DNA from: Zeugodacus cucurbitae
Lineage: Eukaryota > Arthropoda > Insecta > Diptera > Tephritidae
Assembly (NCBI RefSeq): GCF_028554725.1
Contig: NC_071671.1
Location: 248,001 to 312,000, forward strand
DNA length: 64,000 bases
Direction: 5' to 3'
Numbering within the stretch: position 1 is the stretch's first letter; each line of letters starts with the position of its first letter. The translations under genes and the position numbers were made by a program. This document shows positions 23,727 through 37,203 of this stretch, one piece after another. The notes below the pieces were generated by a model. The model was not told the DNA's origin, did not search any database, and saw nothing but the letters and a program-made list of their open reading frames with translations.

Positions 23727-25428
23727 AACCAATTTATATAAGCGAATTACCATCCACCATCTCTCTAAGAATGTTGCATAATGTCATATAAACCACATAA
23801 ATTATCTTGAATTTTAAGAAATTAACGTTTACAAGAAATAAATGTTATTATAGTGTCTTGATTTATTATAGTTTTATTTATATTTATATGTATTTTTACA
23901 ATGTAACATTTATATGTATTGTAATTAACTTTTCCAAATGTACATGGGCTTTCGCCTATAATTATGTAATTATAAATTTCAACAGAGGACAAGTAATTGT
24001 TTTATATGGCATTACAATGCACAAATAATATGATAATTTAAGCCTCCGAGCTCTATGTCCGCATACTTAAATCTATAGTTATAGGTAGTGGATTTTACTA
24101 GCAGCAATACTTGCACGTTCACTTTGCTAATATTTATTTATACTATAAAATATTTTTAACAATATCAACTTAACCACATGTGTTTTAATTAAACTTGAGT
24201 TATTTATTTAGCTTAGCTGAATTGAATTTTATTTTATATAACAATTAATCAAACTTAGTACAAATATATCTAATTTCATTCAATTAAATTGTATTTTTAT
24301 TGTGTTATTCCATTTGTTAATATTATTGTTTATACTTTTTTAAATTGTTATTGAGCTTCTTTGACTAGTTTTAGCTTAACTGGATCTAGACTAAGCTTTT
24401 GGATAGAGCGAGTTCGTACCATTTTAATTGTATTACGGAATGTATGATTTCCTATTCCAGTATTTTTCTAATAAAGAAAATTCAAAGTTAATACAGTTGA
24501 TATAAATCATAATGTTTATGTTTATACACCCAATATAGTCACTCTAGCAACACCACTTGAAAAATATGAATTTTTCGATTTAAACACATTATTCGTACAT
24601 ATCTAAATGTACATAGTATACAATAATAATAAGCTTGCAATAAACTTTTTCATTTCAATTGATTGTAAATGTTGACTAAGATAATTGGGAAATAAATGCC
24701 TACTAATAATGCGAATATCATATTTTATTATTTTAATTTATATATAGCGTAAAAGTATTCTTCCTTTCAAATTTTTTCTTTGCGAAGAAATACAAAACAC
24801 AGCAGATTCTAATAGAATATAGGTTCTAATAGAAGTTGGCGATATAACATTTTTTAATTATTTATATTATTGAAGTAAGTTTATTTATTTATGCCTCATT
24901 GCTAGTATTTCAGTTTTGGATATTTCAAATTCGCTACAATCAATACGGTAATGAGTAGAATTTGTACTTCCCACACCCGCGCATTTAGTACCTGACAAAA
25001 ATATGAATAATAATTACTTATTAACAGCAGGTAAATATTTTAACTGTTCAGTTTTTAAAAATTTATCTAAAATGCAATATAAAACTATAATGAAAACATG
25101 TAGTTTAACATATATAGGAAACACCGAAAATGATTATACAACGTTAAGAACGTTTAGAAGGCCCAAATAAAGTCCGCGCTTGAAAAGGAATAATTCAACA
25201 ACAGGCCGTTGTAAAACTTCTTACAGAAGTACAAATATGGCTGGCCTAGCCACAGTATATTTTTGATATTTCATATTTTCTTTATTTATTTAACATTTTA
25301 ACATCATAAGCATTTTTTTTATATATAATCTTTTGAAGATAAAGGTGCCAACCCGTGGCAGTGGGAAAACTACAGCTGTAGCGAGAAAAATCATACCCCA
25401 GGACAAATACAAAATTTTGGTACTTACT
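23727..25428. other. Convergent intergenic region with two possible minus-strand terminal exons
   Basis: Between the ends of ODAD4 (+) and Synj (-). Two short minus-strand stretches look coding-like: about 25009 down to 24896, after a TTTTTGTCAG acceptor, reading TKCAGVGSTNSTHYRIDCSEF and ending MRHK-stop; and about 24473 down to 24354, after TTTATTAG, ending MVRTRSIQKLSLDPVKLKLV KEAQ-stop. They could be alternative 3' exons of Synj or chance open frames. A TTTATT (AATAAA on the minus strand) at 25281 suits the Synj end. Confidence 0.3.
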
Positions 25429-28400
25429 TTAATTGTTATTGCCTGGTCGAGTAGGTAGTGGTGGTGCATTTCCACTACGATTAGGTATGGGTGGAGGTCC
25501 TCGCCGCGCCGGTAATGGCGGTGGTGGGCCTATTGGTGCCGAATTGGTTTGTCTACGAGGACTTTCAATAGAGACATTGGAAGCAATTTCTTGATTTGAC
25601 GTTGATGGAAACGGAGGTGGTGGATGTCTAGGCGCTGGCATTTCATCTTGTATTTCTTCATATATGTTAGCACTGCCATCGTAAAAAGTTGAAACACCTT
25701 CTTGTTTCGGTTGACGTATTGGTGTGGATACTGGTGTCGAATTTTTGCTTTGTCTAGGAGGTGTGGGGGGAAATGGTCCTTCAGACAAATCAACTGGTGA
25801 AGCGGCAGATGACGTATGTAATGGAGAGCATTGTTGAGTTTCAATAGGTGACTGTGATTTAGATGACGATATACTTTCGCTGCCATCCATTTTAGTGTTT
25901 TTTTGGTTACTTTGAGAAGAAACTGGTAAGGGCTGTAAGGGTTGTGTCATTAAAGGTTTGGAAGGTTTAGATTGCAGCATATCAGGCACAACACTAATTA
26001 CTCCAACATGAGGTTGATGACGCGGCGAATTTTTGGGTGACATAGGGATTGGTGGGCGAGCTGGTGCTGGTCGACCAGGAGGCTGTTTGGGACGCTTGGG
26101 AATATCAGGTGAACTACTGAATAACCGTGCTTGTTCTTGCGGATTGGAACATAAAGGTATAGTGTTAGTTGTACACAATTCAATTTCATTATCAACTAAT
26201 GGTTGCCAATTTGACGTCTTTAGTTGAAATTGTAGCTCCAAACCACAAATACGAATCGATTTTTTATTGCTCGCATGTAATGCTGATTCACCATCTCGAA
26301 ATGTTACCCACATTGTGTCCTCTACATATCGAACCAAAGTAACTTCGCCTAACTTCGACAATTCTTGAATAAGCGTTGACATTACTGCTTCATCATATAT
26401 AGTCGGGCCGTCATCATAAACAACATCCTCTTTTACGTGCACAACAACAGTAGAATCAGGTGGGCCCAGGTCTCTTATGACCTGTTCAAATACCTAAAAT
26501 CATCAAAGGAAAAAATATGTACATATGTTATTATGAAAAAAATTATTTATGTTTCACCGAACCTCTCGCCGTCGGTGTGAATCAATTTCAACAATTTCTG
26601 CATCAATAATAGCAATAACTGGGCGATGGTCACTTTGCTTCAATTCTGAACGGCCATAATGAATAAGTCTACCTGGATTCCATTCAACACTATTTACATC
26701 TGTTTCGGCGGCTAAGGCTTTGCGCCGACGCCACAATACACGATCAGTCCAAGCAGGGGCGCGTTGTTTTTCTGACGTATCATATTCATCACTAAACAAA
26801 TCATATTTGTACGTCGGGTCGAAATTAATTTCTCCTTCCAGAAAATCGCTGAAAACATTGCCCGATTCTTGCTCCTTACGCAGCTGATCATTCAGCAACA
26901 CAGATGTGAGATCTTCGATCTTTATAGCTTCTTTCAAATCATCCTTTTCCATATCAATTCTATAATTGAAATCGCCACACCAAAACACCCAGTCATGCGA
27001 CTTGAGAGTACGTCCCATGGGAAATGCCAATTTTCTTGTTATTTCAGCATAATCTGCGTTACGCTCAGCAACCTATAATTTTTTAGAAACCCCATAGAGT
27101 AAAATATGATTAAATACGTATGCATGTACGTACTAAAAAGTTTGTTTCGTTTTTATTTAAATCTAAATTTTTGTTACACATATATACATACATATTTATG
27201 ATATAGAAATGGCTATATAATTTTGAACCATTGTGTAAATAGAACTCTAAATAATTACATTATGGTCTTACCTGTGATTGCCCAGCAGCAAAATGGGCAC
27301 ATACGAAACACATAGAACTTCCATGCAAAACAAAGCGTATCGCACATGCTCCCTTATTTCCAGTGGTGCCCCCAAGTCCAGTTTTGACGCAATCAATAGC
27401 AACATCACGAATAAATGGCGCATGCTCCGGTCGAACATATATATATAAACACACACCTACTAGTTGTTGATATGTGAGAAGCACATAATCATTATCTCGG
27501 GAAATAGTCTTTTGCAATTCCTCTGCCCATAATTTGGCATTGTCTGTGCTGGCAGCAACAATGTTAGAGGCATTCAAATCAACGATCTCTTGAAAACCAA
27601 TCGCATATATATCAACTGGATCGCATGCGTTCTCTGACGGATTATTCACGTTGACTAGTGCTTTAGCTCGTGCCAATGCATGGCAGTCTAGTAACCAATC
27701 AGACAAAGAGTCTTTAAAAACAATACTTCTAAAATGTTTACCGCCATTTACATTGTATGTACCAACTGCGACACGACAGGTACGGGGAGCCACATACTCG
27801 GCGAAGCGTTTACACATTTCCCTTAAAACTGTAGTTGGCGCATGCAGCATATTCGATGGCAATAATATTCGAGCTCGATCAGCCAACTCTGACGAAAGTG
27901 TTGATCCGAGTAATAAAATGTCAATTGCTTCCTGTTTCGAGTTGTCTAACAAATTGTTCTGAATAGTACGAGCTGCTGATCGCGCTCCATCCATTAGTTT
28001 GGAGCCACCTTGTATAGCTCCAGTACCTGCATAGATTTTACTAACTTCATTGCCGTTGTTTACCCACATTTGACGAAATATTTCTTCAAATCTAGAGAAA
28101 TTCTGTTTTTTCTCTCCCAATTTTAAAGCTTCAATTTGTTGATTGAGCATATCTAAACCAAGGAACGTTTGCACGCAATTGGTGCGGTCCAAACAATCTA
28201 GGCAATTAGTGCGAATAACACCAAATTGCTCACGTATTGCTTGCCCCTGGGAAGCATGGAAAAATCCATAGTTTACTCCACAAACTCCGAGGCGCTCTTT
28301 CAGTTTCAAAAGCGCACCAAAGTTTCCACCTCGACATTCTTGATGGTAATCAAATATAATGTGTGAAACATCTTTGTGTGTTGACATATTATGGTGTTTT

Positions 28401-29586
28401 TGGAATTCATTGCTTAACATTGCTTCACCTTCCTTACTACCAATCATTGAAGTGCCCAAAAGGTTTATAATTGCCTGATATCCGTAACGTTGTTTCATCA
28501 TCACCATATGTCGATCAAATGCTGCCGCAGATGCCTCAAAACCTCTTGACAATTTAACCTTGTGTGAACCAACTTGTACACCTGGTTGTTCCCAAAAAAG
28601 AGGAACAGACCCACGGGTTTGAATATAACTAGTCACATCACTATCCACATAAATAACCTGCTCGGTCTCCACAAAGTTAGCAACATGTCCTTCGTCGTTT
28701 GTTCCTTAAGATGATATGTAAACATGAAATTATATATCAAAATAACACATAAACGGAAAATTTTACATCATCCAAAATTTTTTATAAAAAAATTCAACTC
28801 ATTTTTAAATGAAAAGCATTCATTTAAAAAAGAAAGAAATATTTTTATTCTATTTAACTAGTCGATTTTACAACAAAGAAACAAAGAAAAGAATATGAGT
28901 CATTACATACCCCGAACATTAAACCGAGTGCCGGCACGTTCGCAACTTAACCGAGATATAATAGCGGCGCGAGCCTGTTTGGCTCCAACATAAACTGTGC
29001 GAATCTCCACAGATCCACACATTGCTTTTAAAAGCCATGACTGACAATCTATACCAAATCGAAGCATATGTATATGCATCATTCGATTCCAAAAAAAACG
29101 ATTGTCAGTTTCAGATATCCTTTGTCTCCGTTGAGCGCATAATGTTATATCAAACTTTTGTAAACTACTAGTTATCGAAGCATTCGAATGTGCAAAGTAA
29201 AACGTTCCCGAGTTCAGCAGCTTGCGGCACTCCGATATTTTGTCTTCATTTGGCGCTGCATTTTGCAATGCCACAAATTGTGTCTGCGTAATTCGAAAAA
29301 CCTCAACATCACAAATTTTTCCCATTGAGACACAACCAGTAACAAGTACCAGAAACAAAACAGTACTTTCTCCAGCATTTAGTTGAAGAACTCCAAGGCA
29401 GCCGTAAGCGTCACACAATTTGGTATATTGCTTACGTATTACATCAGTTTCTTGAGTCGAAAGCAAAGCAACCGCATGCGATTCAAAAAGAATGCTATCA
29501 CTTTTATTTCGATGCTCTAGAAGGACGCTATAAGGTGATGGTGGAATAGACTTTTCCAGAACCCGCATCACTTTTGACATTGCCAT
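25429..29586 (-). CDS. Synj: Synaptojanin, phosphoinositide phosphatase
   Basis: Removes phosphates from PI(4,5)P2 and monophosphoinositides during uncoating of endocytic vesicles at synapses. Exons in order: 29586-28911, 28704-27272, 27072-26563, 26493-25429; all phases agree and give 1227 residues, the usual length for fly synaptojanin. The N-terminal Sac1 domain carries the CX5R catalytic motif in RTNCLDCLDRTN (about residues 393-399). The central inositol 5-phosphatase domain starts near VAVGTYNVNGG (about 530) and shows WCGDFNYRID, PAWTDRVLWRR and SDHRPV. After an RRM-like segment (about 875-975) the tail is proline-rich (PPPPFPSTS, PPPPLPARRGPPPIP), suited to SH3 partners. The stop codon lies one base before a consensus donor (AAA|GTAAGT), so the 3' UTR may be spliced or other C-termini may exist. 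Confidence 0.95.
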
Positions 29587-31433
29587 TTTTTAAGGAAATT
29601 TTATATAGATTATAGATATATTCTATTCTGCAATTTTATAATTTTTAAGTTTTCTCTACTAAGACATCTGAAATAAAAAAATATATATATTCATATAATC
29701 GATACTAGTATTATAAAGAATAATGATTTGTATGTATGTTTGTAATGAATAAACTCAAAAACTACTGTGCCGATTTAAAAAAGAAAGACATCGGACACCA
29801 AAGACTAGAGGCCGAAATCAAGTTTTAGCTCATTGCAAATAAAATCTAATTTCATGTTCGAAATTTTCCTCAGTTTACTTTTTTAAAATGAACCCACGCA
29901 AAAAACAGGAAAGTAGATAGTAGACATATGTGTAGTATGGAGAATGTGTAAAAATTTATAACTTTTTAAATGTTTGTTTAAACCCGTGCGAAGCCGCAGC
30001 GGTCTGCTAATAAACAATAAACCAATTCAACTATTCAATGTTTTGTATGTATTCGAAAAGAAATCTTAAGCCGATTGTACATTGATTGGTTTTTAATAAC
30101 TTTTCAAAAAATCAATTAATTCGAATGCTATTCTTTTTGTTAAACCAGAAAATATTCCCCAAATTAATTTGAAAAAAAAGCAGACGTCTTTAAAGTTCTT
30201 GGGCGAATAAAAGGTGGTAATTTGTATCCGATCTCAAAAGATGATGCTTCCAGAAACTCGTCGAATTTCAGTGTCCTTTAGGCTAATTCTGTTAAAACAC
30301 AAAATAAAAGCCGTACAAATATTAAATCAGATTGGAGAAAACTATCGCATTTGTATTAATATTATATTTATGAAGAAATTAACTATTTCACAAAGTGAAC
30401 CACTACAATAGGACAGGAAATCTTCCACTATCGCTATTTTTTTCTAACGGTAGTAATCTGTATTATAAATGTACATACATATATTAAACTAAAATTAAAA
30501 TACATACATACAATAATATTTATGTACATATATTCTGTGGCCAGCCTTATAGGACTTTTTTAAATGTGTATTCCTTGACTCACTATAAAACATATAATTA
30601 ACAATATATCTTATATATACCATATTACTAATCAACATCCGCCCTCCGAACTCAGGCCACCAAAACACCGATATGTTATAGATTTTTCACAACATTTTAC
30701 AGTTCACTTCCCCCAATTTTATTTTTCTTGTTTTAACAAATTATTTTTACATATAATGAATATAACTACACATTTCAAGAAAATCGGATTTAATTACACA
30801 ATTTTTTTTGCAAAAACTGCGAAAATTCACAAAACCAAATGAAAGCGTAAATTTTTTTGTAAATTTGACAATTGGTTTCCACCATGGTGTGTAACACTAC
30901 AATCATGGTGAATTACTCTTCTTTGGAATCATATACATTTATTTCAATAATGTTTTAAGAGATAACCAATCAACTTTGATTACCAAATAATCAGGGATTA
31001 CGGAAAATGTTAAATATTAAGAAAACTGCCATCCAGTAGAAAGTATTGAAATTATTATCACGAACTGTGGTATTAGTTCTATCAGTTCGGTATTCAATAA
31101 TTATTTTTTAAATTTTTTATGATGTGGCATTGTTAGGTATGGCTCTGCCATATGTTTATTGTTTACGTATTGTGGAAACCAGATGTTTTATTCATATTAA
31201 ATAAAATCTGTCAAAAAACTATTAATATCATAAAAGAAGAATTGTTGCGGTTTTAATGTATATATATGTTTATACATATATTCAGCAACTTAAGGTTAGT
31301 TTAAAAAAGTATAAGTTTTACGTTTTATAAAACTATCGAATTGTTTATGATTTCAGGCGTATAGGGTATTATATTAAAAGTAAAATAACAGTACCCGTGA
31401 ATATTTCTAATCGAAACTTTGATACGGTGAAGC
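29587..31433. other. Intergenic region between Synj and the ARMT1-like cluster
   Basis: Divergent promoters lie at its ends. Apart from the Helitron-like repeat at about 29715-30012, it is AT-rich, with no supported gene; the open frame at 30214-30411 has no recognisable content. Confidence 0.5.
29715..30012 (+). repeat. Helitron-like non-autonomous repeat (tentative)
   Basis: The segment opens with ATAAACTCAAAAACTACTGTGCCGATTT and closes with CCCGTGCGAAGCCGCAGCGG, a GC-rich end followed by TCTGCTAAT. This pairing of a CAAAAACTACT-type start and a GCGAAGCCG-type end is widespread among insect interspersed repeats often classed as Helitrons. No second copy is present in the window, so the limits and class are uncertain. 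Confidence 0.35.
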
Positions 31434-33308
31434 ATGTCCAAATCTACAAGTAAAGCGCCATCAACAGAATTTGATGCCAAATATGGTATTTTAGATTTAA
31501 ATACCCCTCCACGTTCACCAATGTGTGGCCAGTATAAACAGTAAATTTAATAATACATTTATACATAATAGTTATATTGATATAAATAAATATTAATTAA
31601 AAAGTTATTATCTTTTGCAGGAGCTTCGCGTATTATACATTGCGCTCTCGACTACCAGTAACACTTACAAGTATAATCGATAGTATAACAAAATACAAGG
31701 ATGAGCTGATAACAGAGTACGGTGAGGTTAGTACGTAATTAGAAAAAAATATTCATTGGTAAGACTTATGATAGAATACATATTTATCAAACTTCAAACA
31801 AAAATAATAATGAAAAATATTTAATATATTCCTCTTTCTAATAAAAATTAACATAATTTTTTAGGATTCTCGAGAGGAAATTAAAAATATTATTGGTTCC
31901 ATATCAAAATTGAAGTATCAACTTCAAACTGATAAAGCTCTAGAGCCTTTTGTTGGAAATGGTACGTAAGGATTCTTAATTCACAAGGATTTAGTTATTA
32001 TTATGTTATATTGCTTTATTCAGAACCTGATAGAGAAATATGGAACAACTTTATAAAAAATATGAACGAAGAAAAAAATAGTTTTTTCAAAGTTTGTTGG
32101 CTATATGCTGAGTGTTATATGTATCGTCGATTATCTTCGTTTTTCGAAAACTCTCAAACGTTAACCAATTTTGACTATTTTGCTAAGCAAAAACAGAATG
32201 CTCTAATTAATTCAATTGGATGTATTGAAGAAATTTTGAGTGTTCTGCAAGGTATTGAAATCTCTTATGACTCATTTCGGTTGATGCTCAAGGTAAATTT
32301 TTACTTTATCAATGACAAAAAATATAATGTTTCTTTATAAAAATAGCTTAATTTATGGGGCAATCGCTGTGATCTTTCTATTACATCTGGTAAAGAGATT
32401 CAACTGGGTAACAACCCTTTTGATCTTTTACGAAGCTTTGACAATAAAATTCTCATCGATAACTCAAAGTCAGTTTTTGAATGTCTAAAATCAGAAAATA
32501 CGAATAAACCATCTATTGTGGAATTTGTGTGTGACAATGCCGGATATGAACTTTTCACTGATTTTGTTTTTGCTGATTATTTGATAAAAAGTAAATTGGC
32601 GGAAAAAATCCGTTTTCATTTGAAAGCTATTCCTTGGTTCGTATCCGATGCTACAATAAACGATTTAAATTGGACCTTTCGGTATCTGCAAAATCAAACT
32701 ATACCGATTTTGAAAGAATATGGTAGAAGATGGCAACAACTTCTAAATGAAAAAAAATTTGAAATAGCATCATTGGATTACTTCTGGACAAGTCCTTATG
32801 AATACTATAGGTAATTTTGCAAAGACAGGTGCAATACAGAAATTGCAGAAAAGTATATGTAGTTCACTAAGACGGCAAAACATATGACATATACCTATTT
32901 CAGAATGTGCAATATTAACCCTGAATTATATGCGAATTTATCTGAATCACGTCTGGTTATTTTCAAGGGAGATCTTAACTACAGAAAACTAATTGGCGAT
33001 TTTTCATGGAGCTTTACTGACCCGTTTACAACGTGTTTAAGAGGTAAATTCGTGTTGAGGAGTATTTACTGACAACCACTAACTAATCACTTGTTATTTG
33101 TCATATAGGCTTCCTGCCAACGAATTTAGTGAGTTTACGAACTGTAAAAGCTGATTTGATTTGTGGTCTATTAGAAGGGCAAGCTGAAAAGCTATTTGAA
33201 ATTGATCAAAACTGGATGACGACTGGAGAGTATGGCACTATACAATTTATGATTCAACCGACGATATCTGCCGAAGCAGTGATAACAAATTCTTTAAGTG
33301 CGCAGTAA
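31434..33308 (+). CDS. ARMT1/DUF89-family protein, tandem copy 1
   Basis: Member of the metal-dependent DUF89 family that includes human ARMT1, described both as a sugar-phosphate/damage-control phosphatase and as a protein carboxyl methyltransferase. Exons: 31434-31540, 31621-31726, 31865-31961, 32024-32292, 32347-32810, 32904-33043, 33109-33308; 460 residues. Family marks: RLPVTLTSIID near the start, CDNAGYELFTDFVFADYL (Asp-Asn metal ligands), IPWFVSDAT, LDYFWTSPYEYYRM, FKGDLNYRKLIGDFSW (third ligand Asp), LRTVKADLICGL and TTGEYGTIQF. All expected motifs are present, so it looks functional. First of three head-to-tail copies; polyadenylation signal at 33447. Confidence 0.9.
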
Positions 33309-34136
33309 TTCCCGGAATACAGCCCTTTATGAATCTCGAACATTTAAACATTTAAATTTAAGTACAATTTAAAGAATGGATTTACCTACCTATTTATTCT
33401 AAAATTATACTTCACTCAAATTTTATTGAGTTAAACAATTTATATCAATAAAATTATTTGTTTGTTATTGTTACATTTTACTCTGCCTAATTTAGTTTGT
33501 TTGATTTTGTATTACTCAGAAGTAAATATATTTTAACATTTTAATGTGAACATAAAATCAAATGACTAACATGTCAATAAGGAAAGTGCTCATCAGATCT
33601 TCCTAACCCAGCCGGCTTTGAATATTGTTTTTTGTACAAATTGTTTTTAGTCAAGAATCTTTAGTTTGGAGAAAAAATGTTAAATTTTCTTAATAAAAAC
33701 AGCTGACAAATTTTCTTTCCTACTTCTTTTAAAGTATTGAAAGTACGATATCAGCTGTTAAAATTTGAATAGATTTTACCATACTAAAATTAGGGTAATT
33801 CACCATACTAGTGACTATAAGATCTATTAAGATTTTATATTAACTCAATACATAAAAATCTATCTTTATTTTTATTAAAGAGGGAAATAAATATTAAAAT
33901 AAATTATTTTTTGTGATATTATACCTATGTTCAATAAAGCATTCAACCCAATATACATATATGTATGTACGTAAGTATATGTGTGTTTCAAAACATCGAT
34001 CTTTTGCATCTCTAATTCTTAATGCTTAATTGAAAAGAGCACTTTCAGATAATGAATAAAATATTGCGTCACATTATTAATTCATCTTATTAACTGAGAA
34101 TTCTCCTTTGTATTATAACTTCATAAAATTGGGATA
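33309..34136. other. Spacer between ARMT1-like copies 1 and 2
   Basis: Holds the 3' UTR of copy 1 and presumably the promoter of copy 2. AT-rich with an ATACATATATGTATGTACG simple stretch near 33953. No gene seen. Confidence 0.5.
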
Positions 34137-36689
34137 ATGGCAAATGAAGTTTTATATAAACCGGACCCGTTTTACATCATGGATATTAAAACTCCAAGAC
34201 ATCATTTTCTTTCGGCTCGCTATAAACAGTTAAGTTGAGTACAATGAAATATAAATTGCCAATATTAACACAAGATTCACATAAAAAAACCAGAAGTTTC
34301 GCCTATAAAACAATGAAAATCCGATTGCCGAATATATTACAAAATATTATTGAGGACACAACAAAGAACTTTGAAAATATATCTTCTGAGTTTGGAGAGG
34401 TTGGTATTCAACGATTTGTAGTACGTATAATTCATTAAACATTAATTAAATATGTATATCACGCATATTACTTCTCAACCAGTAATTTGCCTTTGATTGG
34501 TTACTACCCAAAATTTATGATTAACTATATATTTGAAATCATTTTTAAGACCCAGTATGTAAAATTTAACTTTTACTACTTGGGAAGTATTTAAGGAATC
34601 TATAATAAGCGAACATTTTCAATAAGCCACTATATATGTATATCGTGGGGCGCAATCTCAAACTTTTACTAGGAATATTAGCCTAGAATTTCCCTACGAC
34701 TAGTAAGTGTAGGTAGATTTATAAGTTTTAAACGGCTAGTATACGGAAATAGATTCAATTTTGGATACCAATGTTAATGACTTAAAGCGAAAAGTAAAAA
34801 TTGTTTTTGAGCGGACTCTAGCTTATCAGAATAGGTGTGGCAACTAGGATTCGATACCATAGAACCCAACTCTAATATAGGCATGTAAAATGAATTTTAG
34901 TAATATACGGATCACTAAATTCTTAAGACCGACGTTTAACAAAGCTAAAAGTACCTTTCGCTTTTAAAACTATTGAAATTACATGAGATTTAAAATTTAG
35001 TTTAGGGTCCATAGTAACTCCTAAATCAACAAAGCTAAATTCGTGCTCCAAACTGCTCCAAATAGCACATCGTTTTACATTTTTTAAGATTCAGTGGCAT
35101 ATCATTTTAGTGACACCAAATAACTAAATTATTTAAGTCCGATTTTAACTCAGTTCTTTCGTTATAAGAAGTATATGATTTAAAAAGTTTTACATCATCC
35201 GCATATAATAAACCTTTTGAAAGCTTAACTATTTGTATCTCAAAATAAATGTACATAATAATAATAATTATATAAATTGTTACAAATCTTTTATTTTTAG
35301 GCAATTTGGAAGGATATCCGTGATATTGTAGACAAGATATTAGATTTAAAATATGAACTGGAAAACGATCATGTCATGAAAACATTTGAAGGGATTGGTA
35401 AAATCATATTAATATCACATAATTCTGAAATTATAATATTTTTAAATTCACTAATAGAAGGGGACAAATGGCTTTGGAATAATTTTCTGAACGACTTGAA
35501 CAATGATTCGAACACATTTTTAAAGGCTTGTTGGTTATATTCTGAATGCTACATATACAGACGTTTGTATTATTTCTTTGAAAATCACATAATGCTTAAA
35601 ACATACGATTATTTCGCGCAAAATAAACAAAATGCCTTTATAATTAGCGTAGAGCCAATGCTTCAAATTCTTCATGGTCTTGAAAGCATGAAAACCGATA
35701 TAGTCGATGATAATTTAAAAATTTTATTGAAGGTCTAGCACATATAATCTTAATTAAGACAGTTTTAAATTTCAGTTTATAATAACATTTTAGCTCAATT
35801 TATGGGGAAACCGATGTGACCTCTCCATATCTTCGGGTAAAGAAGTAAGACTTAGTGGAAATCCCTTCGAACATGTTAAAAGCTTAGATGAAAAAGTCAT
35901 TATTGATGAAAGCTCTCAAGTTATTGAAAGTCTGAAATCAGCAAACAGGCGAAATGCTGTCGTTATTGAGTTTATTTGTGATAATGCTGGTTATGAACTT
36001 TTTACCGATTTCATACTCGCCGACTATTTAATCGAAAGAAAATTAGCCGACAAAGTTCGATTCAACTTAAAAGCTATACCATGGTTTATATCAGATGCAA
36101 CCATAAACGACTTTCGTTGGAGTTTACAATACATGAAAGGTCACGAATCGCCTGTCTTACGAGAGTATGGAAAAAAATGGCAAAATTTTGTAGTAGAAAA
36201 TAAATTCGAAGTGGCTAATATTAATTATTTCTGGACAAGTCCTTATGAATATTACAGGTCAATTTCACAAATTTCACTGCTGCTAAACGTGTATGCATAT
36301 TTATTTAACTTATCTCATTATAGGATGTCTGAAATTGATCCAGATCTGTATAAAAGACTCTCTACTTCACATTTAATAATTTTCAAAGGCGACCTTAACT
36401 ACAGAAAACTTATCAGCGACTTCTCTTGGGATTTTACTGAATCATTTGAAACATGTATAAGAGGTGAACATTTTAAAATATAAAATGTAATGTTTCTATT
36501 AAATTTATATCTAATCATATAGGTTTTCGGCCGACTAATATTTGCAGTTTACGTACCGTCAAAGCAGATTTGATATGTGGACTTTTAGAAGGGCAATCAG
36601 ACATTTTAGAAAAGGAAAGTAAAGATTGGATGATAACTGGGGAATATGGAACTATACAATTTGCAAGCAAAGTGATACGTAATTCGTAA
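34137..36689 (+). CDS. ARMT1/DUF89-family protein, tandem copy 2
   Basis: Exons: 34137-34228, 34294-34399, 35301-35397, 35458-35732, 35794-36257, 36324-36463, 36523-36689; 446 residues. Exons 2, 3, 5 and 6 have exactly the lengths of copy 1 (106, 97, 464, 140); exon 4 is 275 against 269, in frame. It keeps CDNAGYELFTDFILADYL, IPWFISDAT, FWTSPYEYYRM, FKGDLNYRKLISDFSW, LRTVKADLICGL and ITGEYGTIQF, hence the full metal site. Introns 1, 4, 5 and 6 are about 54-66 nt; intron 2 (34400-35300) is enlarged by a retrotransposon fragment. Start is the first ATG in frame, aligned with the start of copy 3. Confidence 0.88.
34660..35260 (-). mobile_element. Jockey-type non-LTR reverse transcriptase fragment
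   Basis: Inside intron 2 of ARMT1-like copy 2, opposite strand. Reverse-strand text carries the catalytic YADD box (KGLLYADDVKLFKSYT), then NDMPLNLKKCKTMCYLEQ, a VTMDPKLNFKSHV-like segment, KLESAQKQFLLFAL and YTSRLKLINLPTLTSRREIL, the usual order of the end of a jockey-type RT. It is broken by stops and frameshifts and lacks both ends. Limits approximate. Confidence 0.75.
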
Positions 36690-37203
36690 TAACATAAGTT
36701 TTATATTATATATATGTATATAATTAATAAAAATGTCAAATATGTACTATGTATGTAGTAACTTAATAATACACCAATGGAATTACCTATCTATCCAATT
36801 GCACATGTAGAAGAGAATAATATGTGATTAATATCACTTATGCCCAAAGTTTTAAAAATTCAAAACATTCTAAATATTTATAATTAGGTTTCGCACAACT
36901 CTTATTCCCTACCTACTATAAAAATTACGTTACTGAACACTTGTTTAAAAGAAATCATGGAAAGCAATAACCTTATGATTTATTACTATAATTGAATAAT
37001 TCAGCAGCATAAACATATTCATTTTCGAAAATAAATAAAAATTACAAAATAATTTTCATTAAATGGTCAATAAAAATATGTGAATAAATTGTTAAATCTA
37101 ATTGAATATTCGGGTTAAAATATTTATATATTAAATTCCAAAGATCCTGTATTCATTAGGGAACAGTTTTCGGCAATTTAATAAACTAATTGAAACTCTC
37201 AAT
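36690..37203. other. Spacer between ARMT1-like copies 2 and 3
   Basis: 3' UTR of copy 2 (AATAAA at 36726) and upstream DNA of copy 3. No other feature seen. Confidence 0.5.

Noticed and set aside
30214..30411. 65-codon frame between Synj and ARMT1-like copy 1
   Set aside because: No recognisable domain, no splice context, typical chance frame in AT-rich DNA.
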